Assembly: GCF_014204915.1 (NCBI RefSeq)
Contig: NZ_JACHMH010000001.1
Location: 682,001 to 746,000 of the forward strand
DNA: 64,000 bases
Source of the DNA: Crossiella cryophila
GTDB lineage: Bacteria; Actinomycetota; Actinomycetes; Mycobacteriales; Pseudonocardiaceae
Direction of reading: 5' to 3'
The notes beneath the pieces are model-generated. The model did no database searches. It saw only the letters and a list, made by a program, of their open reading frames with translations, and was not told the DNA's origin. Below are positions 33,129 through 41,832 of this stretch, in pieces. Position 1 is the stretch's first letter; every line of letters begins with the position of its first letter. Both the position numbers and the translations under genes were made by a program.

Positions 33129-35375
33129 GTGACGACCACGGAGGCGGGCCGGCGGATCGAGCTGGCCATCGGCGGGATGACCTGTGCGGCCTGTGCCGGC
33201 CGGGTCGAACGCAAGCTGAACAAGCTCGACGGCGTGACCGCCACGGTCAACTTCGCCACCGAGCGGGCCACCGTGTCCTACCCGGACGGCCTGGACGTCG
33301 GCACGCTGGTGTCGACGGTGGAGACCGCCGGGTACACCGCCACCCCACCGCAACCAGCCAAACCGTCCACTGTGGACGATGAAGACACCGACGAGCGGGC
33401 CGAGGATCTCAAGGCGCGCTTCGTGATCGCCGCGCTGCTCGGCCTGCCCGTCATCCTGCTCTCGATGATCCCGGCGCTGCAGTTCCCGTTCTGGCAGTGG
33501 GTCGCGCTGGCGCTGACCTCGCCGGTGGTGCTGGTGTGCGGCTGGCCGTTCCACCGCACCGCCGCGGTGAACCTGCGGCACGGCGCGACCACGATGGACA
33601 CCCTGGTCTCGATGGGTGTCGCGGTGGCCTACCTGTGGTCGGTGTACGCGCTGATCTGGGGCGGGGCCGGGATGCCCGGCATGGTGCACGAGTTCAGCCT
33701 GCTGCCGAGGGAGTCCAGCACCGCGGACATCTACCTCGAGGTCGCCGCGGGCGTGACCATGTTCCTGTTGCTGGGCCGCTGGCTGGAGGCCCGCTCCAAG
33801 CGGCGCAGCGGCGCGGCCCTGCGGGCGCTGCTCGCCTTGGGCGCCAAGGATGTCGCGGTGCTGGCGGACGGCAGGGAGCGGCGGATCCCGGTGGACGCGC
33901 TGACCGTGGGCACGCTGTTCGTGGTGCGGCCGGGCGAGAAGGTGGCCACCGACGGCGTGGTCGAGGAGGGCACCTCGGCACTGGACCGGTCGATGCTGAC
34001 CGGGGAGTCGGTGCCGGAGGAGGTCGGGCCGGGCACGGCGGTGGCCGGCGGCACGGTGAACGCGGGCGGACGCCTGGTGGTCCGGGCCAGCCGGGTCGGC
34101 GCGGACACCCAGCTCGCCCAGATGGCCCGGCTGGTGGAGCAGGCGCAGGCGGGCAAGGCGCAGGTGCAGCGGCTGGCCGACCGGGTCTCCGCGGTGTTCG
34201 TGCCGGTGGTGCTGGTGATCGCGGCGGCCACGCTGACCTTCTGGCTGCTGTGGGGCGCGGGCGCCTCCTTCGCGCTGACCGCGGCGGTGGCCGTGCTGGT
34301 GATCGCCTGCCCGTGCGCGCTCGGGCTGGCCACGCCGACCGCGCTGCTGGTCGGCACCGGGCGGGGCGCGCAGCTCGGCATCCTGGTCAAGGGGCCGGAG
34401 GTGCTGGAGTCCACCCGCCGGGTCGACACCATCGTGCTGGACAAGACCGGCACGGTGACCACCGGCGTGATGACGCTGGCCGGGGTGGTCCCGGCCGGGG
34501 GCGTCGACCGGGCCGAGCTGTTGCGGCTGGCCGGGGCGGTGGAGGCGGCCTCGGAGCACCCGATCGCGCGGGCGATCGCCGACGGTGCGGCCAAGGAGCT
34601 GGGTGACCTGCCAGCGGTGGCCGAATTCGGCAACAACGAAGGCCTCGGCGTGCAGGGAACGGTGGCCGGACGGGCAGTGCTGGTCGGGCGGCCGCGGTTG
34701 CTGGCCGAACGCGGCATCGAGCTGACCGCCGAACTGGCCGAGGCGGTGCGGGTGGCCGAGGCATCCGGGCGCACCGTGGTCGCGGCCGCGGTGGACGGGG
34801 TGGCGGCCGGGCTGCTGACGGTCTCGGACACGGTGAAGCCGACCAGTGCCGAGGCAGTGCGCCGGTTGCGCCAGCTCGGGCTGCGGCCGGTGCTGCTGAC
34901 CGGGGACAACGCCACGGTGGCCGCCACGGTGGCCGAGGAGGTGGGCATTCCGGCGGCGGATGTGATCGCCGAGGTCATGCCGGCGGACAAGGTGGCCGCG
35001 GTGCGCAGGCTGCAGGGCGAGGGCCGGGTGGTGGCCATGGTCGGCGACGGGGTGAACGACGCGCCCGCGCTGGCAGCCGCCGACCTGGGGCTTTCCCTGG
35101 GCACCGGCACCGACGTGGCCATCGAGGCAGGCGATCTGACCCTGGTCCGAGGGGACCTGCGGGTGGCCGCGGACGCGATCCGGCTGTCCCGGCGCACCCT
35201 GGGCACCATCAAGGGCAATCTGTTCTGGGCCTTCGCCTACAACGTGGCAGGTTTGCCGCTGGCTGCGGCCGGGGTACTCAACCCAATGCTGGCCGGCGCG
35301 GCGATGGCGTTCTCCAGTGTGTTCGTGGTCACAAACAGCTTGCGCTTGCGCCGATTTCGAGGTTGGGCAGAGTGA
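33129..35375 (+). CDS. copA: P1B-type copper-exporting ATPase
   Basis: The 748-residue pump has an N-terminal HMA domain (GMTCAACAGRVERKL), eight membrane helices, a TGES-type actuator loop (LTGESVPEE), the ion-binding CPCALG motif, the phosphorylation site DKTGT, the HP motif in SEHPIARAI, and GDGVNDAPAL. It exports Cu(I) from the cytosol. GTG start with GGAGGGG upstream. Final gene of the copper operon, regulated by CsoR. Confidence 0.95.
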   Translation: MTTTEAGRRIELAIGGMTCAACAGRVERKLNKLDGVTATVNFATERATVSYPDGLDVGTLVSTVETAGYTATPPQPAKPSTVDDEDTDERAEDLKARFVIAALLGLPVILLSMIPALQFPFWQWVALALTSPVVLVCGWPFHRTAAVNLRHGATTMDTLVSMGVAVAYLWSVYALIWGGAGMPGMVHEFSLLPRESSTADIYLEVAAGVTMFLLLGRWLEARSKRRSGAALRALLALGAKDVAVLADGRERRIPVDALTVGTLFVVRPGEKVATDGVVEEGTSALDRSMLTGESVPEEVGPGTAVAGGTVNAGGRLVVRASRVGADTQLAQMARLVEQAQAGKAQVQRLADRVSAVFVPVVLVIAAATLTFWLLWGAGASFALTAAVAVLVIACPCALGLATPTALLVGTGRGAQLGILVKGPEVLESTRRVDTIVLDKTGTVTTGVMTLAGVVPAGGVDRAELLRLAGAVEAASEHPIARAIADGAAKELGDLPAVAEFGNNEGLGVQGTVAGRAVLVGRPRLLAERGIELTAELAEAVRVAEASGRTVVAAAVDGVAAGLLTVSDTVKPTSAEAVRRLRQLGLRPVLLTGDNATVAATVAEEVGIPAADVIAEVMPADKVAAVRRLQGEGRVVAMVGDGVNDAPALAAADLGLSLGTGTDVAIEAGDLTLVRGDLRVAADAIRLSRRTLGTIKGNLFWAFAYNVAGLPLAAAGVLNPMLAGAAMAFSSVFVVTNSLRLRRFRGWAE

Positions 35376-35680
35376 GATCGCTTTTACTCCACACTGTGCA
35401 CAAACTCGGTCACCCAATGTCCATAACGCCGTTTTGGTGAATAAGTACAGGCTATAAACAAAAAAGTTCCACGACATCCCTGGGCACCGGCGAGTGAGCA
35501 TGCAACAATCACTTTGCTGACACACCCCCGGTCAGCGCCTGTGGAGATCCCCTCCGGCCCCCGTGCTCCTCCCCCTGGCGCGGGGGCCTCTCCATGTCAA
35601 TAGCCCGTTCGCGGTGTTACACACTGACGTGTAGGTCACAGGTCTCGTATCCTCGACACCGGTTCGTTACCGTGTCTGCC
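35376..35680. other. intergenic region, AT-richer with stacked hairpins
   Basis: This 305-base stretch has an unusually AT-rich core (about 35395-35475) and then two hairpins. GCTGAC/GTCAGC spans 35516-35536. A longer one has outer TGGAGA/TCTCCA and inner GGCCCCCG/CGGGGGCC (35541-35594). Together they may terminate copA or form a small RNA. A TACCGT box at 35668-35673 belongs to the next gene. Confidence 0.4.
35541..35594. terminator. extended GC-rich hairpin
   Basis: Outer arms TGGAGA (35541-35546) and TCTCCA (35589-35594) enclose a perfect 8-bp stem, GGCCCCCG (35556-35563) / CGGGGGCC (35581-35588). It lies 170 bases after copA. Without a T-run it could be a Rho-independent-like terminator or the 3' end of a small RNA. 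Confidence 0.45.
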
Positions 35681-35983
35681 GTGCTTCTCAGTCGATCGAA
35701 GAACGGCCGTCATCGCCCGGCTCCGGCAGCCGAGACCGAACTGCTCGCTCCCGACAACGACCTGGACAACTACCTCGCCGCGCTGGCCCCCGAGGCCGAC
35801 GTCGAGACCACGGCCACCGGCCGCCGCTTCGGCAACGCCGAGGTGCACCAGCTCCGCCTGAGCCTGATCGCCAACGAGCAGCTCCGCGAACTGGCCGCGC
35901 AGCGCCAGACCTCCCCGATGGCCCTGGCCCAGGAATGGGTCATGCAGCGCCTCGACTGGGAGTTCCGCCAGCAGGCGCACTGA
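35681..35983 (+). CDS. small protein with possible ribbon-helix-helix C-terminus
   Basis: The 100-residue protein has a basic start (LSRSKNGRHRPAP), an acidic middle, and a C-terminal segment EVHQLRLSLIANEQLRELAAQRQTSP that resembles a ribbon-helix-helix strand-helix-helix. That raises the possibility of a DNA-binding or antitoxin-like role, but no toxin gene adjoins. GTG 35681 follows TACCGT (35668-35673) by seven bases, a leaderless pattern. Family unknown. Confidence 0.6.
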   Translation: MLLSRSKNGRHRPAPAAETELLAPDNDLDNYLAALAPEADVETTATGRRFGNAEVHQLRLSLIANEQLRELAAQRQTSPMALAQEWVMQRLDWEFRQQAH

Positions 35984-36019
35984 CCCCAGCTCAGCAGGGC
36001 GCGCTGAGCATCCCGAGCC

Positions 36020-36769
36020 TCAGCGCGCCGCGACCGCCCTGGTCACCGGCATCAACCGCACCACCTCATCGGCCGCGGCGGCCTCGCCGAGCAGGCCGGC
36101 CTGATAGGCCAGCGCCACCGCGTGCGCCCGGTCCCGCGCGTCGAGCTTGCGCAGCATCCGCCGGACATGGGTCTTCACGGTCTCCTCGGAGACCTCGAGG
36201 CGGTGCGCGATGTTCTTCGCGGTGAGCCCGTCCGCGATCAGCCGCAGCACCTCGAACTCCCGCTTGGACAGCGCCGGTCCCGCGCCGCGTTGCGCGCCGA
36301 TGACCCGGCCGGGGGTGAGCAGCGCGGTCAGCGCGGGGTCCACGTACAGCCCCAGCTCCACCGCCTGGCAGATCGCCTCCGGGAGCCGGGCCGGGTCGAG
36401 TTCGCGCGGCAGGAAGCCCTTGGCGCCCGCGCGCCGGGCGATCTCCACCTCGCCGGCGGCCCGCTGGCCGGGGCGGAACAGGGTCATCACCACCAGGCTG
36501 GGCTGCATGCCGGTCAGCATCCGGCACAGGTGCGCGCCGGGGTCCAGTTCGCAGTCGATCAGCAACACGTTCGGTTGGGCCGCGCGGCAGAGTTGCACCG
36601 CGCTGCCGGGGGAGCTGGCGGCACCGACCCACTGCACCCGGGGATCGCGGCCGAGCACCGCGGCGACCCCGTGCTGGAAGAGCGGAACGGCATCGATCTG
36701 GGCGACCCGGTAAGCGCCGACTCGTGCGCGCACCCCGGCGGTTCGTGCACGCAGTGTCACTGGATCCAC
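36020..36769 (-). CDS. NarL/LuxR-family response regulator
   Basis: The 249-residue protein has an N-terminal receiver-like domain (about 20-140; VAQIDAVPLFQHGV, then phospho-acceptor Asp in VLLIDCELDPG) and a C-terminal LuxR helix-turn-helix (LSKREFEVLRLIADGLTAKNIAHRLEVSEETVKTHVRRM split around 170-210). No histidine kinase is adjacent, so it is an orphan regulator. The receiver is divergent at the switch positions (VVMTLFRP). GTG 36769 has AGGGGAC upstream. Confidence 0.85.
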   Translation of the reverse strand: MDPVTLRARTAGVRARVGAYRVAQIDAVPLFQHGVAAVLGRDPRVQWVGAASSPGSAVQLCRAAQPNVLLIDCELDPGAHLCRMLTGMQPSLVVMTLFRPGQRAAGEVEIARRAGAKGFLPRELDPARLPEAICQAVELGLYVDPALTALLTPGRVIGAQRGAGPALSKREFEVLRLIADGLTAKNIAHRLEVSEETVKTHVRRMLRKLDARDRAHAVALAYQAGLLGEAAAADEVVRLMPVTRAVAAR

Positions 36770-37041
36770 GGCGGTCCCCTTTCGACGTCTTGCCTTCTTG
36801 GAGTCGCCTCACACTCGATCGTGACGCCACCTATGAAGGTAGTCGCGTTCCACCGGGGATTCTGACGTTGGAACCTGCACTTCCCGCCGATCGTCGTCAC
36901 TCGTTTGGAGGACAAAACCGACCCATCGGCCTAGCCACTACCGAGGGCACGATCGGCGGAGCGTTGCTACGGCATTCGGCCTAGTTTGTGCCCTATTTCG
37001 CTGCGTGGTCAACTAATTACGCTGCGAATCAGGAGGTGGCC

Positions 37042-37797
37042 ATGACTACGCGCCGTGCACTACTGACGGGCCTCGCGGGGGTGGCCGGGGCGGTGCTCAC
37101 CGGCGCCGGCCCGGCCTGGGCCGGGAGCAGGCAACCGCCTGCCGAACTCACCGCGCCTGGCCGGCCGGAACTGGCCGTGCGGCTGCGCGCCAGGGCGGAG
37201 TGGGGCGCGGACGAGAAGCTGCGGTTCGGCGCCAAGGGCGAGGTCTGGCCCGCCACGTTCAGCCCGGTGCAGTGCCTGACCGTGCACCACTCGGCGATCG
37301 GCGTCGGCGCGGACCGGGCCGCGGCGGTGCGGGCGATCTACCACGGCCACACCGTGGCCAACGGCTGGGGCGATATCGGCTACCACCTGCTGATCGACCC
37401 CGAGGGCACGCTCTACCAGGGCAGGCACACCGGCGGTCCGGCCGTGTTCCGGCAGCCGCCGGTCAACGGCCGTGCGGAGACGGTGACCGCGGGGCACGTG
37501 CGCGGCCACAACCCGGGCAACATCGGGATCTGCCTGCTCGGCGACTTCACCGGCGGGCAGCCCGATCCACGGGCGGTGGGCACCCTGACCAGGACGCTGG
37601 CCGCGCTGAGCCTGCTCTGCGGGCTGGACCCGCTGGCCAGGCTGAACTACCACAACGTGGAGAACGGGCAGCGTTTCGACGGTCCGGTGCTGGCCAGGCA
37701 CCGGGACTGGGTGGCGACCCAGTGCCCTGGCAACGCCTTCGCCGGCGGCTTCGAGCCGGTGCGGCAGGAGGTGGCCAGGCTGGTGCGCGGCCGCTAG
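37042..37797 (+). CDS. Tat-exported PGRP-type N-acetylmuramoyl-L-alanine amidase
   Basis: The 251-residue enzyme begins with a twin-arginine signal (TTRRALLTGLAGVAGAVL, cleavage near AWA-GSR) and has a PGRP/amidase_2 domain. Zinc ligands appear in LTVHHSAIG and the later WVATQCPGN region; GDIGYHLLIDPEGTLYQGR is diagnostic. It would cleave the amide between muramic acid and the stem peptide in the wall. ATG 37042 has AGGAGG five bases upstream. Its stop shares CTAG with the convergent VanY gene. Confidence 0.92.
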   Translation: MTTRRALLTGLAGVAGAVLTGAGPAWAGSRQPPAELTAPGRPELAVRLRARAEWGADEKLRFGAKGEVWPATFSPVQCLTVHHSAIGVGADRAAAVRAIYHGHTVANGWGDIGYHLLIDPEGTLYQGRHTGGPAVFRQPPVNGRAETVTAGHVRGHNPGNIGICLLGDFTGGQPDPRAVGTLTRTLAALSLLCGLDPLARLNYHNVENGQRFDGPVLARHRDWVATQCPGNAFAGGFEPVRQEVARLVRGR

Positions 37798-38459
37798 CGG
37801 GGGGCTGGGCACCGCTTGCCCACCCAGTCCTTGTCGTACTCGAAGTGCCACCACTCGCGGTCGATGGTGCGGCACAGGCCCCACTGGTTGCCGTTCTGTT
37901 CCAGCCACTTCGCGCCGGACTGCGGCTTCACATCCACCGCGGTGCCCTTGACGTGCGCGGACTCCTCCGGCGGCAGCACCCACTTGCGGGCCTCCGCCTC
38001 CGAGCCGCGGGTCTTGATCTCCTGCCGGAACAGCCTGCGCTGCTCGGCGGCGGTGCGCCGGGCCGATTTGACCAGGATCTGCACCCCGTCCTCCTTGGCC
38101 GCGCAGCGGGCCTGCTGGAAGGCGTCCCGCATCTTCGGCTGCAGCCGGTCCGGCTCCAGCTCGCTTGGCACCTCAAGGCGTTCGGCCTGCTGCGGCGGGA
38201 AGGTGCAGGAGGCGCCGGTGGAGCCACGGGTGGTGTTGTCCTCCGTGCTGCTGCTCGGGCCGCCGGTGAGGCCGCCGAAGAGCTGGCCGCCGGGGTGTTC
38301 CGGTGAGGGCAGGCCGTAGACGACGAAGCCGGTGACCAGCAGCAGGGTCAGACTGAGCCCGGCCACTCCGGTCCAGGCCCGGAACCGGCGACGTGGCTTG
38401 GTTCCGGACACCTGGATCGGTGTGGTGGGCGCGTCCAGGTAAGGGGTCTGGTTGCGCAT
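37794..38459 (-). CDS. VanY-like D-alanyl-D-alanine carboxypeptidase family protein (second copy)
   Basis: The 221-residue protein has a short cytosolic start, one membrane helix (TGVAGLSLTLLLVTGFVVYGL), a Ser/Thr linker and a VanY domain. Metal motifs are SAHVKGTAVDV and EWWHFEYD. A conserved Cys near each end may form a disulfide. It is a paralog of the protein at 15905-16567. Its stop codon overlaps the convergent amidase stop, so wall amidase and carboxypeptidase are encoded back to back. Confidence 0.87.
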   Translation of the reverse strand: MRNQTPYLDAPTTPIQVSGTKPRRRFRAWTGVAGLSLTLLLVTGFVVYGLPSPEHPGGQLFGGLTGGPSSSTEDNTTRGSTGASCTFPPQQAERLEVPSELEPDRLQPKMRDAFQQARCAAKEDGVQILVKSARRTAAEQRRLFRQEIKTRGSEAEARKWVLPPEESAHVKGTAVDVKPQSGAKWLEQNGNQWGLCRTIDREWWHFEYDKDWVGKRCPAPR

Positions 38460-38570
38460 GCCACTACGGTCGGCCGCGGATGTCCACGGCTGGTCCGCGC
38501 CTTGTCATGGTTCTGCTACAGCCAGCGCACCAGGTCGGCGGCGGGGGTCGGCGACCTCGATAATCGGTTC

Positions 38571-39245
38571 ATGCCGAGGGTGCTGTTGATCGAGGACGAC
38601 CATGCCGTGCGCGAGGGCCTGCAACTGGCCCTGCGGCGGCAGGGCTACACCGTGGACGCGGCGGCCACCGGCGAGCTGGGCCTGGACGCGTGGCGCGCGC
38701 AGGCCCCGGACATCGTGGTGCTGGACCTGATGCTGCCCGGCATCGACGGGTTCGAGGTGTGCCGCCGGATCAGGGCGGGCGGCGAGGTGCCGATCATCAT
38801 GCTGACCGCGCGCAGCGATGACATGGACATCGTCGGCGGGCTGGAGGCCGGCGCGGACGACTACGTGGTCAAGCCGGTGCAGCCGAGGGTGCTGGACGCG
38901 CGGATCAGGGCGGTGCTGCGGCGCGGGTCGAGCGAGCAGACCGCCAAGGAGCGGCACGGGTCGCTGGAGATCGACCGGCAGGCGCTGGTGGTGGCCAAGG
39001 ACAACCGGCAGGTCGGGCTGACCCCGACCGAGCTGCGGCTGCTGCTGGAGCTGTCCGCCTCGCCTGGGCAGGTGTTCAGCCGCCAGCAGCTGCTGCAGGC
39101 GGTCTGGGAGCACGACTACCTGGGTGACTCGCGGCTGGTGGACGCCTGCGTGCAGCGGTTGCGGGCCAAGATCGAGGACCGGCCGGCCAGCCCGGTGTAC
39201 GTGCAGACCGTGCGTGGCTTCGGCTACCGGTTCGGCCCGGTATGA
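38571..39245 (+). CDS. cseB: CseB-like OmpR-family response regulator
   Basis: The 224-residue regulator has a receiver domain with LLIEDDHAVREG, phospho-Asp in LDLMLPGIDG and the lysine in VVKPVQPR. An OmpR winged helix follows, with LTPTELRLLLELSASPGQVFSR, SRLVDACVQRLRAKIE and GFGYRFG. It resembles Streptomyces CseB, the cell-envelope stress regulator. ATG 38571 lies six bases after GATAAT, a near-perfect -10 and leaderless arrangement. It overlaps the kinase gene (ATGA). The symbol is by resemblance. Confidence 0.85.
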   Translation: MPRVLLIEDDHAVREGLQLALRRQGYTVDAAATGELGLDAWRAQAPDIVVLDLMLPGIDGFEVCRRIRAGGEVPIIMLTARSDDMDIVGGLEAGADDYVVKPVQPRVLDARIRAVLRRGSSEQTAKERHGSLEIDRQALVVAKDNRQVGLTPTELRLLLELSASPGQVFSRQQLLQAVWEHDYLGDSRLVDACVQRLRAKIEDRPASPVYVQTVRGFGYRFGPV

Positions 39246-40717
39246 GCAGGCTGCTCGACTCGCTGCCGGTGTGGGCCCGAGGGCTGCGGGCCCGGCTGGT
39301 GTTCGCCTTCCTGGCCATCGCCGCGCTCGGCGCGGCAGCCGCGGCCGGGGCCAGCTACGTCTCGGCCCGCACCACCGTGCTCAAGTACGCCCAGGACCAG
39401 GTGATGGACTCGGCGAAGAACGCGGTGAACCAGCTCGCGCCGGAGATCAGCTTCCCGCCGACCCAGGCCACCCTGGACCAGATCGCGAGCAGGCTGCCCG
39501 GCGGCACCTCGATCGTGACCTACCGGAGCATGACCTCGCGCCCGCTGGGGTACCGGGTGCAGGACATCCCGGCCGAGCTGCGGGCCGCGGTGCGGGACCG
39601 GGGCGTGCTGATGTTCCAGCGCGGTCAGAGCCCCGGTGGCGGCAGCAGCACGGTGCTCTTCGTCGGCATGCCGGTGATGACCAAGAAGGCGGGCGAGGAG
39701 CCGACCCCGAGCGGTATGGAGATCTACCTGTTCCGGGACCTGGCCGGGCCCGCGCAGCAGATCAGCGCGCTGGCCAACAGCGCGTGGCAGACCAGCCTGC
39801 TGGCGCTGCCGCTGGCCGCGCTGCTGGCGCTGCTGGCCGCGCGCGGGGTGCTGCGGCCGGTGCGCGAGCTGCGTGGGGCCACCAGGCGGCTGGCCGGTGG
39901 CGACCTGGGTGCACGGCTGGAGGTCAAGGGCTCGGACGAGCTGGCCGATCTGGCGCACACCTTCAACGACACCGCGGCCGCGCTGGACCGCACGGTGACC
40001 GGGTTGCAGCGGATGGAGGCGGACGCGCGCCGGTTCGTCGCCGACGTCTCGCACGAGCTGCGCACCCCGCTGGCCGCGATGACCGCGGTGACCGACGTGC
40101 TGGACGAGGAGTCGGCGAACCTGCCGGAGGACGCGCAGATCGCGGCCCGGCTGGTCGGGCAGGAGACCCGCAAGCTGGCCAGGCTGGTGGAGGACCTGAT
40201 CGAGATCTCCCGGTTCGACGCAGGCGCGGCCAGGCTGGTGCTGACCGAGGTGGACGTGGCCGAGGCGGTGCGCAACACGCTGCGCGCCCGCGGCTGGATC
40301 GACGCGGTCCGGACCGAGCTGCCCGAGGGCGTGCTGACCAGGCTGGACGCCCGCAGGCTGGACGTGATCGTGGCCAACCTGGTCGGCAACGCGCTGCGGC
40401 ACGGCCAGCCGCCGGTGGTGGCCACGCTGACCGCGAGTCCACAGTGGATCGAGTTCAGCGTCACCGACCACGGGCCTGGGCTGCCGGAGGCGGTGCTGCC
40501 GCAGGTGTTCGCCCGCTTCTACAAGGCCGATTCGGCCCGGTCCCGGTCCGAGGGCAGCGGGCTCGGGCTGGCCATCGCCTGGGAGAACGCGCAACTGCAC
40601 TACGGCACGATCGAGGCGGCCAACGCGCCGCACGGCGGGGCCCGGTTCACCCTGCGGCTGCCCAGGCTGGCCAGGGGGATCGAGGCGCAGGCGTTCGAGG
40701 AGGGTGGTCCGTGGTGA
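39242..40717 (+). CDS. cseC: CseC-like sensor histidine kinase
   Basis: The 491-residue kinase has a membrane helix near 20-40, an extracytoplasmic domain of about 135 residues, a second helix near 180-200, and HAMP. The H-box is DVSHELRTPLA, with NLVGNALRHG (N box), DHGPGLPE and GSGLGLAIAW (G boxes). It would sense envelope stress and phosphorylate the adjacent regulator. Start overlaps the regulator stop and the end overlaps the lipoprotein start, so the three proteins are co-translated. Confidence 0.9.
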   Translation: MSRLLDSLPVWARGLRARLVFAFLAIAALGAAAAAGASYVSARTTVLKYAQDQVMDSAKNAVNQLAPEISFPPTQATLDQIASRLPGGTSIVTYRSMTSRPLGYRVQDIPAELRAAVRDRGVLMFQRGQSPGGGSSTVLFVGMPVMTKKAGEEPTPSGMEIYLFRDLAGPAQQISALANSAWQTSLLALPLAALLALLAARGVLRPVRELRGATRRLAGGDLGARLEVKGSDELADLAHTFNDTAAALDRTVTGLQRMEADARRFVADVSHELRTPLAAMTAVTDVLDEESANLPEDAQIAARLVGQETRKLARLVEDLIEISRFDAGAARLVLTEVDVAEAVRNTLRARGWIDAVRTELPEGVLTRLDARRLDVIVANLVGNALRHGQPPVVATLTASPQWIEFSVTDHGPGLPEAVLPQVFARFYKADSARSRSEGSGLGLAIAWENAQLHYGTIEAANAPHGGARFTLRLPRLARGIEAQAFEEGGPW

Positions 40718-41187
40718 AGCGGCTGACCGCGGTGCTGGCCGCGCTGGCGCTGCTGGCCGGATGCGGGGTGCGGCCGACCCCGCCGGTGGGCGGCGGGGAC
40801 GGGCCGCGCGGGGTGGCCGAGGGGCCGACGCTGTACTTCCTGCAGGGCAACCGGCCGACCCCGGTGGTGCGCAAGATCGGCAAGCTGGGCGACTACACCA
40901 CCGCGTTGCGCGAGTTGTTCAACGGCATCACCGAGGACGATCCGGCCGGGCTGTCCAGCGCGTTGCCGACCAGCGGGGTTGGCGAGCTGAGCGCGTCGGT
41001 GACCGAACGCAACTCGGTCGAGGTGGAGGTGAACGGCATCGGCGGCTCGCCGCTGCCGATGAACTCGTGGGCGGTCAACCAGATCGTGTGCACGATCGCG
41101 GCCCGGCACCTGGCAAGCGGTGGGATCTACGGGGTGGGTTCGGTGCTGGTCAACGGGACCTCGGCGCGCTGCCCGGTGTCCGTTTAG
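40711..41187 (+). CDS. lipoprotein with GerMN-like domain
   Basis: The 158-residue protein has a lipoprotein signal (KRLTAVLAALALLAGCG; lipobox LAGC). A domain follows resembling the GerMN/LpqB type: LYFLQGNRPTPVVRKIG, TTALRELFNGITEDDP and a final strand GVGSVLVNG. Two GTG codons compete for the start; 40711 has better spacing from GAGGAGGG. It is coupled to the sensor kinase gene, analogous to the CseA lipoprotein that modulates CseBC in Streptomyces; that role is inference. Confidence 0.75.
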   Translation: MVKRLTAVLAALALLAGCGVRPTPPVGGGDGPRGVAEGPTLYFLQGNRPTPVVRKIGKLGDYTTALRELFNGITEDDPAGLSSALPTSGVGELSASVTERNSVEVEVNGIGGSPLPMNSWAVNQIVCTIAARHLASGGIYGVGSVLVNGTSARCPVSV

Positions 41188-41831
41188 GCGATCTTGCCGC
41201 GCAGGGCGAGCACGTCCAGCTGGTCGCGGGAGGAGTTCAGCCTGCGGGTCCAGGAGGTGGACAGCTCGGCGATCTCCTCCGGGGTGAGGTAGGCGGCGGC
41301 CTCGAGCTGCCAGCCGGCGGTGGCGTATGCCTTGGCCAGCACCTCGGTGGCCGATTCCGGGGTGGGTTCGGCGGTCTCGCCGACCTCGGGCACCGGCGGG
41401 CGCCAGGCGTGCAGGTTCAGCGTGACCAGGAAGTCCGCGCCGGGGCGGCAGCAGGCGGCGAGTTGCCGCAGCATCGCGCCCTCGGTGTCCAGCACGCCGC
41501 GCAGCAGGCTGCCCCAGGGCATCAGCACGTGCAGCTCGTCGATATCGCGCAGTTCGGGCGGCAGCGCCTCGGCGGCGTGCCAGAGGTAGACCAGGTTGGC
41601 CAGCCCGCCCTTGGCCGGTTTGGCCGCGGCCTTGCCGGCGGTCTTGCGGAAGTTGTCCGGCGCCGCGTCCAGGCCGATGACCAGCTGGTCCGGGTGTTTG
41701 CGGGCCAGGTGCAGCGGGTGTTTGCCGTCGCCGGTGCCGACGTCGAGCAGGACCGAGGTGTACTGGGCGCGGAGTTCGGTGAACTGCTCCGCGGTCAGGT
41801 CGACGACCTGCTTGCCGGTTACGCGACGCAC
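41184..41831 (-). CDS. KamB-type 16S rRNA (adenine1408-N1)-methyltransferase
   Basis: The 215-residue enzyme closely resembles the Kam family, which methylates N1 of A1408 in the 16S decoding site and gives resistance to kanamycin- and apramycin-type aminoglycosides. Diagnostic parts are RRVTGKQVVDL at the start, LDVGTGDGKHPLHLAR (SAM site), AAKPAKGGLANLVYLW, LHVLMPWGSLLRGVL, LNLHAWRPPVPEVGE and SWTRRLNSSRDQLDVLAL. The length equals the family norm. No aminoglycoside biosynthesis genes are in the window, so it may be intrinsic or horizontally gained. It follows the DUF371/RsmI-like gene by one base. Confidence 0.88.
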   Translation of the reverse strand: MRRVTGKQVVDLTAEQFTELRAQYTSVLLDVGTGDGKHPLHLARKHPDQLVIGLDAAPDNFRKTAGKAAAKPAKGGLANLVYLWHAAEALPPELRDIDELHVLMPWGSLLRGVLDTEGAMLRQLAACCRPGADFLVTLNLHAWRPPVPEVGETAEPTPESATEVLAKAYATAGWQLEAAAYLTPEEIAELSTSWTRRLNSSRDQLDVLALRGKIA

Positions 41832-41832
41832 C

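Noticed and set aside
33078-35525. 815-codon open frame antisense to copA
   Set aside because: The plus strand encodes a complete copper ATPase with all motifs; the antisense frame is Arg/His/Gln-rich low-complexity typical of high-GC shadows.
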